A stretch of 64,000 nt of DNA from Erwinia_E haradaeae_C (lineage in GTDB: Bacteria > Pseudomonadota > Gammaproteobacteria > Enterobacterales > Enterobacteriaceae). The translations under genes were made by a program, and so were the position numbers. The stretch is from assembly GCF_900698995.1 (NCBI RefSeq), contig NZ_LR217735.1, forward strand, positions 124,001 to 188,000. The letters are read 5' to 3'. Under the pieces are notes generated by a model. That model worked only from the letters and a program-made list of their open reading frames with translations, had not been told where the DNA came from and ran no database searches. Positions 19,470-30,076 of the stretch are shown piece by piece. Each line of letters opens with the position of its first letter. Position 1 is the first letter of the stretch.

Positions 19470-20119
19470 AAGTGTTTCTTTAATTTTGTTATTAATACAT
19501 TTTTAAATATGTATGGTGAGTCTGAACTTTTTTCTGTTAACGTTTTACGAATACCTTGCCTTGCATCTAATAGAATCAGAAAAAAGGTTAACAATATCAT
19601 CCTACATTAAAGGTTTATAGCACTATAAAAGAGATATTTTTTAACTTATTGCTATCTTAGTCTGCGGCCTAGCCCGATATACATCGTATGTATAAACTTA
19701 TGATAAAAATGTAGATATGTCATGTATATTGTTAAAATGTAGATTTAGTTCGCGAGTTTTTGTGATTTTTTTAATTTTATATAGCGTATCAATTTAAATT
19801 TTATAGATCGCAATTTTCTTTGTAACCACAAGAGTAACGATAAGCGTTATAAAGCACTTTAAAGTTGTCTTGTATTAGTTGAATGTATTTATGTTTTTAT
19901 TATGCTTATTTTAAGAACTTTGAGTGTAGATGATATAAAATTTAGTGTTTTATCTGTGTTACAGTTTATAAAAAATATTTAGCAGCGCTTGAACAAGAGA
20001 ATATTATTCTATTTTAATTTTATCATTTATATTTTATTATATAAAATATAAATGTGATGTAAGAATATATATAAAGATCGTACATTAGAATTTAGCCGCG
20101 CTAATATGGTCCAATTATT
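19470..20119. other. Spacer between convergent fmt and lysP
   Basis: A loose inverted repeat pairs a T-rich block near 19528-19538 with an A-rich block near 19578-19590; it could end fmt transcription but is imperfect. No coding potential seen. Confidence 0.4.
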
Positions 20120-21574
20120 TTAATGATCTGATTTTGGAAAGCTCATCTCATTATATTTTACAAAACGAGTTTTATATTTTATTTTAAACCCAATCCATAA
20201 ACATAGGAATAAAGGAATTCCTATGTAGGTTGCTATTACTTCATCCCATTTAAAAAGATCAGAAAAAAACGCTTGATAGTTTTGCCCAAGCGTTATAACT
20301 AGACAAATAATAAAAGCAAATATAGGTCCAATCGGGAAATATTTAGCACGATACGGTAATTTATCTAAATTACAACCTTGTGATATATATCCTTTTCTAA
20401 AACGGTAATGACTAATCGCAATACCTAGCCAAGCGATTAATCCTGTAACTCCGGAGGCATTTAATAGCCATAAATAGATGATTGTTTTGTTGTACGCTAA
20501 GGTTAAAAAACAAAATCCTGCTACCAATGTAGTAGCATATAGTGCCGCACGAGGTATTCCTTTCTTAGATGTATTTGCAAAAACCCGTGGTGCTTTCCCA
20601 TCAACCGCTAGAGAAAACAACATACGTGTCGCGGAGTACATACCTGAGTTACCTGACGATAATACTGCAGTTAAGATTACAATATTCATCACGGCTGCTG
20701 CTGATAAAAGTCCAGCATGTTGAAAAACTAGTGTAAATGGACTAATACTAACATCTTTAACGCTAGTTTTAAGAAGATTAGGATCAGTATAGGGAATTAT
20801 AATGCTAATAACAATTATTGCAAGAACATAAAATAATAAAATTCGCCAAAATACTTGACGTACTGCTTTTGGAATGCTTTTTTGAGGATCAACTGATTCA
20901 CCAGCGGCTATGCCGATAAGTTCGGTTCCTTGAAATGAAAAACCTACAATCATTGCCACACTAATAATTGAAGAAAACCCACCTACAAAAGGGGCATCAC
21001 CAATCGTCCAGTTTTCCCATATTGCGCTAGAAGAATAATGTAGTATGTGGAAAGCTATTAAAATACCGACGATTATGAACATAATAACCGTGGTTACTTT
21101 AATAAGTGACAACCAGTATTCAGCCGTGCTAAAATTTTTTACTGAAATATTATTAAGCAGAAATATCGCTCCCAAAAATATAGCACTCCAAACCCATCCA
21201 GGTGCATTTGGAAACCACCAGCTCATGATGAGCTGTGCTGCCACAAGATCTACCGCTATAGTTATAGCCCAATTATACCAGTAGTTCCACCCTAGCGCAA
21301 ATCCAAAACCTTCTTCAACATATTTAGAACCATAGGTAGAGAAAGAGCCAGAAACTGGCATAAAGGAAGCTAATTCACCAAGACTGGTCATTAAGAAATA
21401 AACCATAAGACCTATGAGCGCGTACGCAATTAAAGCTCCGCCTGGGCCAGCTTTGGCAATAGTAGCGCCAGAAGCGACAAAAAGACCAGTACCAATAGAG
21501 CCACCTACAGCCATCATCATTAAATTACGAGTTTTTAGTTCTCTTCTTAAACTGGTGTTATGTATTTTTTTCAT
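20120..21574 (-). CDS. lysP: Lysine-specific permease LysP
   Basis: Inner-membrane proton-coupled lysine importer of the amino acid-polyamine-organocation superfamily, with about 12 membrane spans. The N-terminal GGSIGTGLFVASGATI, and then the long near-identical block SFQGTELIGIAAGE and PKAVRQVFWRILLFYV, point to LysP rather than other permeases of the family. Length is 484 aa against 489. The start is ATG with the characteristic RRELKTRNL cytosolic leader. A lysine uptake route in a host-dependent bacterium suggests net exchange of lysine with the host or transport of related basic compounds. Confidence 0.93.
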   Translation of the reverse strand: MKKIHNTSLRRELKTRNLMMMAVGGSIGTGLFVASGATIAKAGPGGALIAYALIGLMVYFLMTSLGELASFMPVSGSFSTYGSKYVEEGFGFALGWNYWYNWAITIAVDLVAAQLIMSWWFPNAPGWVWSAIFLGAIFLLNNISVKNFSTAEYWLSLIKVTTVIMFIIVGILIAFHILHYSSSAIWENWTIGDAPFVGGFSSIISVAMIVGFSFQGTELIGIAAGESVDPQKSIPKAVRQVFWRILLFYVLAIIVISIIIPYTDPNLLKTSVKDVSISPFTLVFQHAGLLSAAAVMNIVILTAVLSSGNSGMYSATRMLFSLAVDGKAPRVFANTSKKGIPRAALYATTLVAGFCFLTLAYNKTIIYLWLLNASGVTGLIAWLGIAISHYRFRKGYISQGCNLDKLPYRAKYFPIGPIFAFIICLVITLGQNYQAFFSDLFKWDEVIATYIGIPLFLCLWIGFKIKYKTRFVKYNEMSFPKSDH

Positions 21575-22200
21575 GGTATTGAATTTTAATAATTTATAAT
21601 CACAAAGTAATAAATAAGAATCAGATAAAATATATCTTACCAGGATGCTTATAATTTTATATTTTAAATAAAACTTATATTATATAGCATAACTAAAAAA
21701 AATTGAACATGACGATAACATTCTTTTGTAATTTAATCAGTACAAATTGTACAGAAATAATTAGTTCTAGAAATTTTTTATTTAGTATAGGTAAACATTC
21801 ATATTGACATGGTTATTTAGAGGATCTAAATAACCTATGGGTATCAGTTTTATTTATAGCATTATCATTCTAAAAGTTATACAACTATGCATATATAATA
21901 ATTTCAACATATATTAGGACTTTAAAAAATATTCGGAATGGTTGAAATTGAATATCTTATCACTATGTAATTTTAAGAATTATTTATAGCCAGCAAGGCT
22001 GGTATTAGTTATTAACAAAGAGCAATTTTTTAAAAAAAATTACTATTTTCTGATAAGCGGCGTGATTCTTATTGCGTACAATATAATATTGATTAAGATT
22101 TACAAGGGAACGTTTATAGATTTAGCATTTAGCATGTAAAGCGGATGTTATGAGAATGCGTTTTATGCTAAAAAAATTAAGGAATATTTTATAAAACTAA
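21575..22200. other. Spacer between the porin 3' end and lysP
   Basis: Holds the lysP leader. A short hairpin, CCAGC-AAG-GCTGG, at 21990-22002 is unusually G+C-rich for a spacer and could be a terminator or a leader structure on the minus strand. No reading frame of interest. Confidence 0.45.
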
Positions 22201-22230
22201 TAATAAACGGAGCTATTGCCCCGTTTATTA
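22201..22230 (-). terminator. Hairpin terminator of the porin gene
   Basis: Ten-base arms TAATAAACGG and CCGTTTATTA enclose a 10-base loop, 41-70 bp past the porin stop. On the minus strand the stem is followed by TTAGTTTTAT. The position and T-rich tail fit an intrinsic terminator. Confidence 0.75.
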
Positions 22231-22270
22231 ACATGGATCTAGACGATAAGAAGTAGTAAGAGAGATAAAA

Positions 22271-23374
22271 TTAGAACTTGTATATTAACCCAAGGCCAAT
22301 GGTATTGTCAGTAGAGATGTTTCCGTTACTAGTAAAATTATTTTTTTCCAAAAGGTTAATTTTATAATCAATGTAAGTCAACAAGTTAGTATTAAACTTA
22401 TAGTAAGTACCTACATCTATATATTTATAGAGCTCTTTGTGGTTAAAATGGGTGATTTGTTTACCTATAGACTGTATATAGGACAGAGATGGGCGAAGAC
22501 CAAAATCAAACTGATATTGCGCAACTGCTTCAAATTTTTGCTCTTTGTTAACTACGCCTTCAACTATTTTTGTATCAACCTGATTTTTGATATAAGCATT
22601 ATTGTGAGTTTCACCATACATTGTTGCTAGGTAAATATTATTTGCGTCATATTTAATTGCAGCAGCCCAGGTTTCAGCAGTATCATGTCCTAAACCTAAA
22701 TAAGCGCTTTTTTGGTTCTCCGTACGATTTGCACTAGTATAAGCTGCAGATACACCTATACCCATTGGTGTAGTGTAGCTTATTGAGCTACCAAAGCCTC
22801 TTCCATTTTCCGTCTTAATATCTTTTGTAGTTTTGTCTGTGTTGTTTTTTCCTTGGTATTGAAGTGCAAAATCCAAGCCATCAAGTAAGCCAAATAGGTT
22901 ACTATTTCGATAAGTTACTAAATCATTAGAGCGGCCAATCATTCCATTATTAGCGTGGGCTGAGTCATTTCTTCCCATCGGTAAAGAATTAGTCCATGCT
23001 AATGGGTCATGCCCTACTCCATAGTTTCTACCATAGTCTAAGGTTCCATAATCAGAAAACTTAAAACCCGCAAACCCAACATGAGGTTGAGAACCGGAAT
23101 TGCTTTCTTTTTCAGACATATTATCTTGAACGCTATACTCTAATTGACCATAGCCGGTTAGAAGATCGCTAATTTGTGTTTCACCTCTAAAACCAAGGCG
23201 TATATGGGATTTATCACCATCATCATCAGTATTTTTAGAGCATTGATGTTTTAAATTAATTGTACCGTATAAATCAACTTTGTTACCATCTTTGTTGTAT
23301 ATCTCTGCAGCATTAACATATCCAGAGCTTAGAAGAGCTGGTATCATTACTGCAAGAATTTTGCGATGTATCAT
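22271..23374 (-). CDS. ompF: OmpF/OmpC-type general porin
   Basis: Outer-membrane 16-stranded porin. A signal peptide of about 22 residues ends in VNA before the hallmark mature start AEIYNKDGNKVDLYG. QYQFDFGLRPS and the terminal aromatic F (IYKF) needed for BAM-dependent assembly are present. A TTG start at 23431 is possible, but the ATG at 23374 follows TGAGGA and gives a normal leader and 367 aa. asnS lies upstream, as in the E. coli ompF-asnS neighbourhood, so I use ompF. Loop 3 is unusual: the PEFGGD segment reads PMGRND, and there is a cysteine in the first strand region. Confidence 0.93.
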   Translation of the reverse strand: MIHRKILAVMIPALLSSGYVNAAEIYNKDGNKVDLYGTINLKHQCSKNTDDDGDKSHIRLGFRGETQISDLLTGYGQLEYSVQDNMSEKESNSGSQPHVGFAGFKFSDYGTLDYGRNYGVGHDPLAWTNSLPMGRNDSAHANNGMIGRSNDLVTYRNSNLFGLLDGLDFALQYQGKNNTDKTTKDIKTENGRGFGSSISYTTPMGIGVSAAYTSANRTENQKSAYLGLGHDTAETWAAAIKYDANNIYLATMYGETHNNAYIKNQVDTKIVEGVVNKEQKFEAVAQYQFDFGLRPSLSYIQSIGKQITHFNHKELYKYIDVGTYYKFNTNLLTYIDYKINLLEKNNFTSNGNISTDNTIGLGLIYKF

Positions 23375-23744
23375 TGCATGATCCTCATTAAAGTGATTAT
23401 CCGGAAACTCATCACCTAAATTTTCCGACAATAATTTTTGTGTAACCTCTCAGAGAGTTTTTGTTTTTTATGCTCTTTAGAGATTTTATCATTGCTAGTT
23501 AAATTAATCTAGCTTGAAAATATTACTAATCTTTATTACTAAAACAACTGGTGTAGTCTAGTAACAATAGTTAAAAATCTAAGTGCTTATGATAATTCAG
23601 CGAAAGTAGAGGATGTAACGGAATATATAAAAGATTTTTTTTGCATAATAATCATTATATAATAAGTTTATTATACTTAAGCTGAATATATATGAAGTAT
23701 ACATATATTCTGTGCATTAAGTATATAGACACCACGATAAATAC
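23375..23744. other. Porin leader and promoter region
   Basis: On the minus strand this is the upstream region of the porin gene. A short CTCT-CTG-AGAG hairpin lies around 23446-23456. EnvZ/OmpR-type sites cannot be identified by eye. Confidence 0.4.
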
Positions 23745-25133
23745 TCAGAAAGATATATTACGCGGCGTTCGTGGAAAAGCAATAAGATCTCTTACATTTT
23801 TTACTCCTGTAATATAGGAAGTTAATCGCTCCAAACCTAATCCAAACCCTGCGTGCGGTACTGTTCCATAGCGACGTAAATCACGATACCACCAATAATC
23901 TTCTATCGATATACCTTTTTCTGCGAGACGCGCATCTAAGATTTCAACACGCTCTTCTCTTTGTGATCCGCCAATTATTTCCCCAATACCTGGCGCTAAA
24001 ATATCCATAGCGGCTACTGTTTTTCCGTCGTTATTTAAGCGCATATAAAATGCTTTGATATCTTTTGGGTAGTTTTTTACTATTACTGGAATTTTAAAAT
24101 ACTGATCTGTTAAATAACGTTCATGTTCTGATGATAGATCTAGCCCCCATTGAACTGGATAATCGAATTTTTGTTTAGATGATAACAAAATATCAATAGC
24201 ATCAGAATAATTTACTTGAGCAAACTCATTCAAGATACAGCTCTGCAATCGCACAATTACATTTGAATTTATTCGGCGAGAAAAAAAATCCATGTCATCA
24301 GAGCGTTCTATTAGAACTGCTTGAAAAATATATTTAAGCATAGATTCTGCAAGAGTAGATGCTCCATCTAAAGTAGAAAATGCTATTTCTGGTTCTATCA
24401 TCCAAAACTCTGATAAATGACGGCTAGTATTAGATTTTTCTGCGCGAAAAGTAGGGCCAAAGGTGTAAATTTTTGATATAGCGCTAGCGTAGGTTTCAGC
24501 ATGCAACTGACCGGAAACAGTAAGAAAAGTTTTTTTACTAAAAAAATCCATATCATAGTTTACTTTTCCTAATGCTGTTCGTGGCAGTTTTTCTATATCC
24601 AATGTAGAGACGCAGAACATATCTCCGGTGCCTTCAGTATTAGATGAAGTCAGGATTGGTGTTGCAACCCAATAAAAACCCTCTTTGTTGAAAAAACGAT
24701 GCACAGCTTGTGTGATGGAATGACGAACACGCGTGACGGCTCCAATTATATTAGTGCGTGGCCTAAGGTGAGCTACTTCGCGAAGATATTCTAGGCTATG
24801 ACTTTTTGCTGATATTGGATAGGTATTCGGGTTATCAACCCAGCCTATGACTTGTATATTAGTAGCCTGCATTTCAAAAATTTGACCATTACCTGGTGAT
24901 TCTATAACTTTTCCAGTTACTGATAATGAGCAACCAGTTGTGAGACGTAAAACATCAGAGTGATTTTGTTTTGCTACTACTTGAAGCGAATGAAAGCAGG
25001 AACCGTCATATATAGAAACAAAAGAAATACCAGCCTTTGAGTCTCTACGAGTACGAACCCAGCCGCATACGGTGACTGTGCTACCTGTAGCAATGCATCC
25101 TTTTAGGATATCTGCTATAGAAACTATGCTCAT
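23745..25133 (-). CDS. asnS: Asparaginyl-tRNA synthetase
   Basis: Class IIb synthetase that charges tRNA-Asn. The N-terminal OB-fold anticodon-binding domain includes VCGWVRTRRDSKAGISFVSIYDGSCF. The catalytic core has YLREVAHLRPRTN, motif 2 FGPTFRAEKSNTSRHLSEFWM, and motif 3 GFGLGLERL near the C-terminus. Length is 462 aa against 466, the difference lying in the OB-domain region near residue 55. It ends with the family tail FPRTPRNISF. Its promoter would lie in the long spacer upstream. Confidence 0.98.
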   Translation of the reverse strand: MSIVSIADILKGCIATGSTVTVCGWVRTRRDSKAGISFVSIYDGSCFHSLQVVAKQNHSDVLRLTTGCSLSVTGKVIESPGNGQIFEMQATNIQVIGWVDNPNTYPISAKSHSLEYLREVAHLRPRTNIIGAVTRVRHSITQAVHRFFNKEGFYWVATPILTSSNTEGTGDMFCVSTLDIEKLPRTALGKVNYDMDFFSKKTFLTVSGQLHAETYASAISKIYTFGPTFRAEKSNTSRHLSEFWMIEPEIAFSTLDGASTLAESMLKYIFQAVLIERSDDMDFFSRRINSNVIVRLQSCILNEFAQVNYSDAIDILLSSKQKFDYPVQWGLDLSSEHERYLTDQYFKIPVIVKNYPKDIKAFYMRLNNDGKTVAAMDILAPGIGEIIGGSQREERVEILDARLAEKGISIEDYWWYRDLRRYGTVPHAGFGLGLERLTSYITGVKNVRDLIAFPRTPRNISF

Positions 25134-26173
25134 ATCAGTCTCCTAGTATTTATCTAAATAACATGGAAATTTTATGTGTATTAAATGACTTTATTCTAAA
25201 GATATTTTGCCGATATAATTGGTTAGAATTTGAGCTAACTGTTGAATATCACTGAGCTGTTGATTATATTTTAGATTTTAGTACTTAATATAGGTCACAG
25301 AAGCATACTAAAAATTAATAATGATTTTCGATATAAATATAATGTTTTTAAATTTTTTTAATATAATTGATCAAGACCTGAAAACAATATAATTATATAT
25401 ATTTTGTTTTATAGTTTAACAATGGCCTCATAGTATACTGAAAATCTTGATTTATGATTTTACTTTACCTGCAGATGCAGTATTCTTTTAATGATAAACA
25501 GATTTATAATTAGATAATTAATATTATATCTTATTGAATAAAAAATATATGCTATTTCATAAATTATTTGATTATATAATAAAAGTATTACTTTTAAAAA
25601 TTCATAGAATTAATAGTATTGATTATGGTAGATTTTTAATAATACTAATATTAATACTGATTTTTTTTGATTTTCTGCTATTGATATAGATTATATTTTA
25701 TATATATCTCGATACTTAATTAATAGAATAAGAAATGTATTTACATAAGATAGGTAGAATGACGACTATATTTTTGATCTATCTATCACTGATGATCTAA
25801 TTAAAGTTTAACTTAACAGTCTGTTGTATAAAAACAAAAATAATTATTGCAATCTTTTATTTCATCAATTTTAATATGAATCGTATAATAAAAATCGCAT
25901 TATGCTATAATAATAGATTTTTAAATTATACTTTGCATAATATACTATCCCCCAAAATAGTCTAATAAAATTTTTTTATATTGAACATAGTCATATTTAA
26001 TAAAAATAATTCTGACTTTAGATTGTAGGCAATTATCTATATAACTGATATGTTTTTAACTATTATGTATACCTTTTATTTTTATGCATCTTGCATAAAA
26101 ATTTCTAATTAAAAAATTTTTTATTATAATATAGTTTAACATATAATTTAATAATTTTCTCAATTACTTTTGT
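25134..26173. other. Spacer between asnS and rlmB
   Basis: Over 1 kb with frequent stops in all frames. No remnant of the enteric asnS neighbour pncB recognised, nor any structured patch. Confidence 0.5.
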
Positions 26174-26911
26174 TTAATATAAGTTTCTCTGACGTACTGC
26201 TTCATATAAACAAATTCCAGTAGCTACTGAAACATTGAGAGAAGAGACACCTCCTAGCATAGGAATGTGCACTACTTCATTGCAGTGTTCATGTGTAAGA
26301 TGTCGCATACCTTTTTCTTCTGAACCCATCACGAAAGATAATGGACCCGTTAGGTTGCTTTGATAAAGAGTGTGGTGAGTTTTATCAGCTGTTCCAATAA
26401 TCCAAATATTTTCTTGTTGTAAGAAACGCATAACTCGTACTAAATTAGTAACATAAATAAGGGGTATATTTTCTGCTGAACCACTGGCGACCTTTATTAC
26501 GGTAGAGTTTAACTGTGCAGAGCGATTTTTTGGTATAATTACAGCGTGCACGCCAGCTGCATCTGCGCTGCGAATGCAGGCGCCAAGATTATGAGGATCT
26601 GTGATGCTATCAAGAATTAAAAAAAATGGATTATTTATTTTAGATAATAAGATTGACAGATCATTTTCTTGATATGTACGTCTGAATCGCACAAAGGCAA
26701 TAACACCTTGATGTGTACCACCTTCCGATTTTTGATCCATTCTGCTTCGGGTTTTTGTATGAATGGTGATTTTATGTATTTCTAACAACTGTATTAGAGT
26801 TTTGAGGCGATGGTCTTTTCGTCCTTGAAGAATCCAAACTTCTTTGAAGCGATTTGGAGCGCTATGGATTATTGATTGTACAGCATAAATACCAAAAACT
26901 ATTTCATTCAT
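26174..26911 (-). CDS. rlmB: 23S rRNA (guanosine-2'-O-)-methyltransferase RlmB
   Basis: SPOUT-fold methyltransferase for G2251 of 23S rRNA. The N-terminal substrate-binding domain (IVFGIYAVQSIIH) is followed by three knot motifs. Motif 1 is LDSITDPHNLGACIRSADAAG near residue 105, motif 2 FVMGSEEKGMR, and motif 3 IPMLGGVSSLNVSVATGICLYEA. Length is 245 aa against 243. In enterics it is cotranscribed with rnr. Here the order is kept, but 451 bp separate the two. Confidence 0.96.
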   Translation of the reverse strand: MNEIVFGIYAVQSIIHSAPNRFKEVWILQGRKDHRLKTLIQLLEIHKITIHTKTRSRMDQKSEGGTHQGVIAFVRFRRTYQENDLSILLSKINNPFFLILDSITDPHNLGACIRSADAAGVHAVIIPKNRSAQLNSTVIKVASGSAENIPLIYVTNLVRVMRFLQQENIWIIGTADKTHHTLYQSNLTGPLSFVMGSEEKGMRHLTHEHCNEVVHIPMLGGVSSLNVSVATGICLYEAVRQRNLY

Positions 26912-27362
26912 GTCTTAGATGCTTTAGATTACAGTAACGTATTATGTCTCTAATATATTCGAGATTATCTGACTTTAAAATTATCTGCTCTTATTATTCT
27001 GTGTATCATATAATATGATCACTGGGCTAATCTAGTGGATTGTAACCTTTTAATGCTTTTAGTTTAATTAATTATATAAATAAATTATATAACGCTAACG
27101 CTGATTCTAAAGAAATATTTTATAGATCGATATTATTAAGAAAATTCTTAGTCTTTTGCAAGATTTTATAATTAATCATTTTTTACTATATTTTTAAAGT
27201 ATAATATGAATTATTATTTCATAAATGTAATGTATTGAGCAATACTTTTTTTAAATTTTTTTTAGAATTTTACATCATAGTAAGCCTTGTACAGAATTAC
27301 AAACCAGTATATATTGCTAAATTTTTATATAAATTATATTAGAATTCTTTTTATTTCTTTTG
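26912..27362. other. Spacer between rnr and rlmB
   Basis: In E. coli rnr and rlmB are nearly contiguous, so this gap is an expansion or erosion product. No frame or hairpin recognised. Confidence 0.5.
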
Positions 27363-29606
27363 TTATTTTGTAGTGTAAGTTTTCTTTTTTAAGGCGATAC
27401 CTTTATGCGACAATGTGCTTGTGTGGCTTATTAGTGTCAAAATAATCTTACGTTCTTCTAAATGAACGCAATTTAATCGCACCGTTACAGTATCACCTAA
27501 ACGATAGGTAAGATTTATACGGTCTCCGATTAAGTGTTGCCTGATAGAATCAAAACGGTAACAGTTTTTCTCTAATGTAGATATATGAACCAACCCATCA
27601 ATAAAAATCTCACTAAGACGTACAAAAAAACCAAAACTAGCAACACCAGAAATAGTACCGTTAAAGATTTCTCCAACTTTATTTTTAATAAAATCGCATT
27701 TTAACCAATCAGTTACATCACGCGTGGCTTCATCAGCACGGCGTTCCGTTATAGAACAGTGCTGGCCAAGCTGTAGCATTTGAGTTGTGGTATAATGGTA
27801 TCCGCCAGTGAGTGTGCAATCTTTATCCAGATATTTTTTGTTTTGTGCTAAGATATATTTAATAGTACGGTGTAATATCAGGTCAGGATAGCGGCGAATT
27901 GGTGAGGTAAAATGCGCATAAGATGTTAGTGCTAACCCAAAATGTCCACGATTTTCTGCATCGTAGACTGCTTGTTTCATTGAGCGTAATAGCATACTTT
28001 GTATCATGTCCTTATCTGAACGCCCATGAATATTTTTTAAAAGGGCTGAGTAATCTAGTGGACTGGGTTGCTCTCCGCCACATAGATTAAGGCCTAGTTC
28101 GCTTAGGACGATACGAAAACTCTTAATGCTATCTCCTATTGGGCGATCGTGATCTCGAAATAATGCTGGTGCGCCATGTTTTTCTACAAAACATGCCGAT
28201 GCAACATTTGCAAGAATCATGCATTCTTCAATAATTTTATGCGCATCATTACGTACCATCTTTTCCACTCGCTCGATACGACTATGTACATTAAAGATAA
28301 ATTTAGCTTCAGCAATATCAAACACGATCCCTCCGCGTTGTTTGCGAGATTTTTTTAATGCTACATACATGCGGTGCAGCTCTTCTAGATTGTTTACTAG
28401 AGGCAAGTGGTATTCTCGTAACTTTTTATCTCCCTGTAAAATATTCCACACTGTATTATAAGTCAGTTGTGCAGAGGAGTTCATAACGGCTTCATAATGC
28501 TTATAGCTAGTTAATTCTCCATTAGAAGAGATTGTCATTTCACAAACCATACATAAACGATCTACATCTGCATTTAACGAACATACTTTAGTAGATAGTA
28601 CTTCTGGGAGCATTGGAATGACCCGTGATGGAAAATATACAGAGGTTCCACGATGTATGGCTTCATCATCTAATAGGGTGCCAGGTCTTACATAGTAACT
28701 AACGTCAGCAATCGCAACCCAAAGACGCCATCCGTCACCTTTTGCGCTTGTACAAAAAACGGCATCATCAAGATCACAAGCATCTTCTCCGTCAATAGTT
28801 ATTAATGGTAATTGACGAAGGTCAATGCGATTATGTTTAATATCTTCTGGTATCTCTATATTTAATTGGGGGATAAGTTTTTCTAGATCTTTTGGCCATT
28901 GATGAGGAATGTTATGGGTATGCAATGCAATATTTATTGCTGTACTTGTGTCTATTGTATTGCCAAGTATTTGAACAATTTTACCAATTGCTTGATTTTT
29001 TAATGTTGGACGTTGTATTAAATCCACCACTACAATAAAACCGAAGTATTCGGTAAGTAGATTGTTATTAGATATAAAGATCTCAAATTTTAAGCGATGA
29101 TCATCTGGAACCACATAACCTCCTGTAGAATGACGCAGATAGCGACCTACAATACGTGCATTTCGTGGCTCAATTATACGAATAACGCGTGCTTCTTGGC
29201 GATTTTTACGATCAGATCTGATTTTCTGTGCAAGCACTATATCTCCATGTAGACACATTTTCATTTGCGCCATTGAAAGATACAGGTCATCTTTGTTAGC
29301 GGAGACGCGTAAAAAACCAAATCCATCACGATGCCCAATCACTTTGCCTTGTAATAGGTTAATCTTTTTAAGAACTGAGTAACCTTTTTGACGAGTAAAT
29401 CCTAGCTGCCCATCACGCTCCATCGCCCGTAGCCTTCTTCGCAGAGCTTCGAGTCTGTCTTTTTCATGAATAAGCAGCTCTTTTGCTAATTCATCACGAT
29501 GAATCGGATTGTTATATTTTTTTATATGATATAGGATAGATTCTCGACTAGGAATGGGATTATCGTATTTTTGAGCTTCTCGCTCCTTAAATAGGTCGTA
29601 TAACAT
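27363..29606 (-). CDS. rnr: Ribonuclease R, C-terminally shortened
   Basis: Processive 3'-5' exoribonuclease of the RNB family, which degrades structured RNA. An N-terminal winged-helix domain (SRESILYHI) is followed by cold-shock domains with GHRDGFGFLRV. The RNB core has catalytic acids in IDGEDACDLDDAVFC, and an S1 domain follows (GEIFNGTISGVASFGFFVRL). A longer frame reaches 29663, but the ATG at 29606 gives MLYDLFKEREAQKY, matching MSQDPFQEREAEKY, and has GGAG upstream. The result is 747 aa against 813 in E. coli; the missing part is the lysine-rich C-terminal tail. Confidence 0.97.
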   Translation of the reverse strand: MLYDLFKEREAQKYDNPIPSRESILYHIKKYNNPIHRDELAKELLIHEKDRLEALRRRLRAMERDGQLGFTRQKGYSVLKKINLLQGKVIGHRDGFGFLRVSANKDDLYLSMAQMKMCLHGDIVLAQKIRSDRKNRQEARVIRIIEPRNARIVGRYLRHSTGGYVVPDDHRLKFEIFISNNNLLTEYFGFIVVVDLIQRPTLKNQAIGKIVQILGNTIDTSTAINIALHTHNIPHQWPKDLEKLIPQLNIEIPEDIKHNRIDLRQLPLITIDGEDACDLDDAVFCTSAKGDGWRLWVAIADVSYYVRPGTLLDDEAIHRGTSVYFPSRVIPMLPEVLSTKVCSLNADVDRLCMVCEMTISSNGELTSYKHYEAVMNSSAQLTYNTVWNILQGDKKLREYHLPLVNNLEELHRMYVALKKSRKQRGGIVFDIAEAKFIFNVHSRIERVEKMVRNDAHKIIEECMILANVASACFVEKHGAPALFRDHDRPIGDSIKSFRIVLSELGLNLCGGEQPSPLDYSALLKNIHGRSDKDMIQSMLLRSMKQAVYDAENRGHFGLALTSYAHFTSPIRRYPDLILHRTIKYILAQNKKYLDKDCTLTGGYHYTTTQMLQLGQHCSITERRADEATRDVTDWLKCDFIKNKVGEIFNGTISGVASFGFFVRLSEIFIDGLVHISTLEKNCYRFDSIRQHLIGDRINLTYRLGDTVTVRLNCVHLEERKIILTLISHTSTLSHKGIALKKKTYTTK

Positions 29607-30076
29607 CAAGGTCTCTCCGTTCTGATCTGCCAAATAACACATTAATTTATGATGATGTAGCACACTAGATAGTGGTCTACAACTAGAATATTTAAGAAAT
29701 ATTGAGTTATATTGTAAAATATAGTATATATTATAATTTTTGATAGTGACGTGAGCTGTTAAATTATTACTAACCTTGATAGTATAAAATATATCTATTT
29801 TAAAAAATTATTTCATTATTGAGACGGCTGTTTAATTACTCATTGAGTTGTTATAGAAAAACAGATTATAGATGTTCTGATTAAAATCATAGCACAATAT
29901 GTGATGATTTTTTCTTTTCGAGAGCGTTTGGAGTTGTAAAGATTGTAAGCGTGATTACTTTATAGATCTATATAGCTAGAGGAATACCAAATGATGATAT
30001 TAAAGAAAGGTATAAAACCATTGTGATAATATTAATGAGCATTTTAATATTAAAGGGGTGTCTTTAGCACAAAAAC
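29607..30076. other. Spacer where nsrR would be expected
   Basis: The E. coli order is purA-nsrR-rnr-rlmB. The Rrf2-type regulator gene nsrR is missing and nothing of its helix-turn-helix is recognisable. Confidence 0.55.

Noticed and set aside
20478..21599. Three open frames antisense to lysP
   Set aside because: Shadows of a well-conserved gene; codon bias of lysP leaves the opposite strand free of stops. No ribosome sites or recognisable products.
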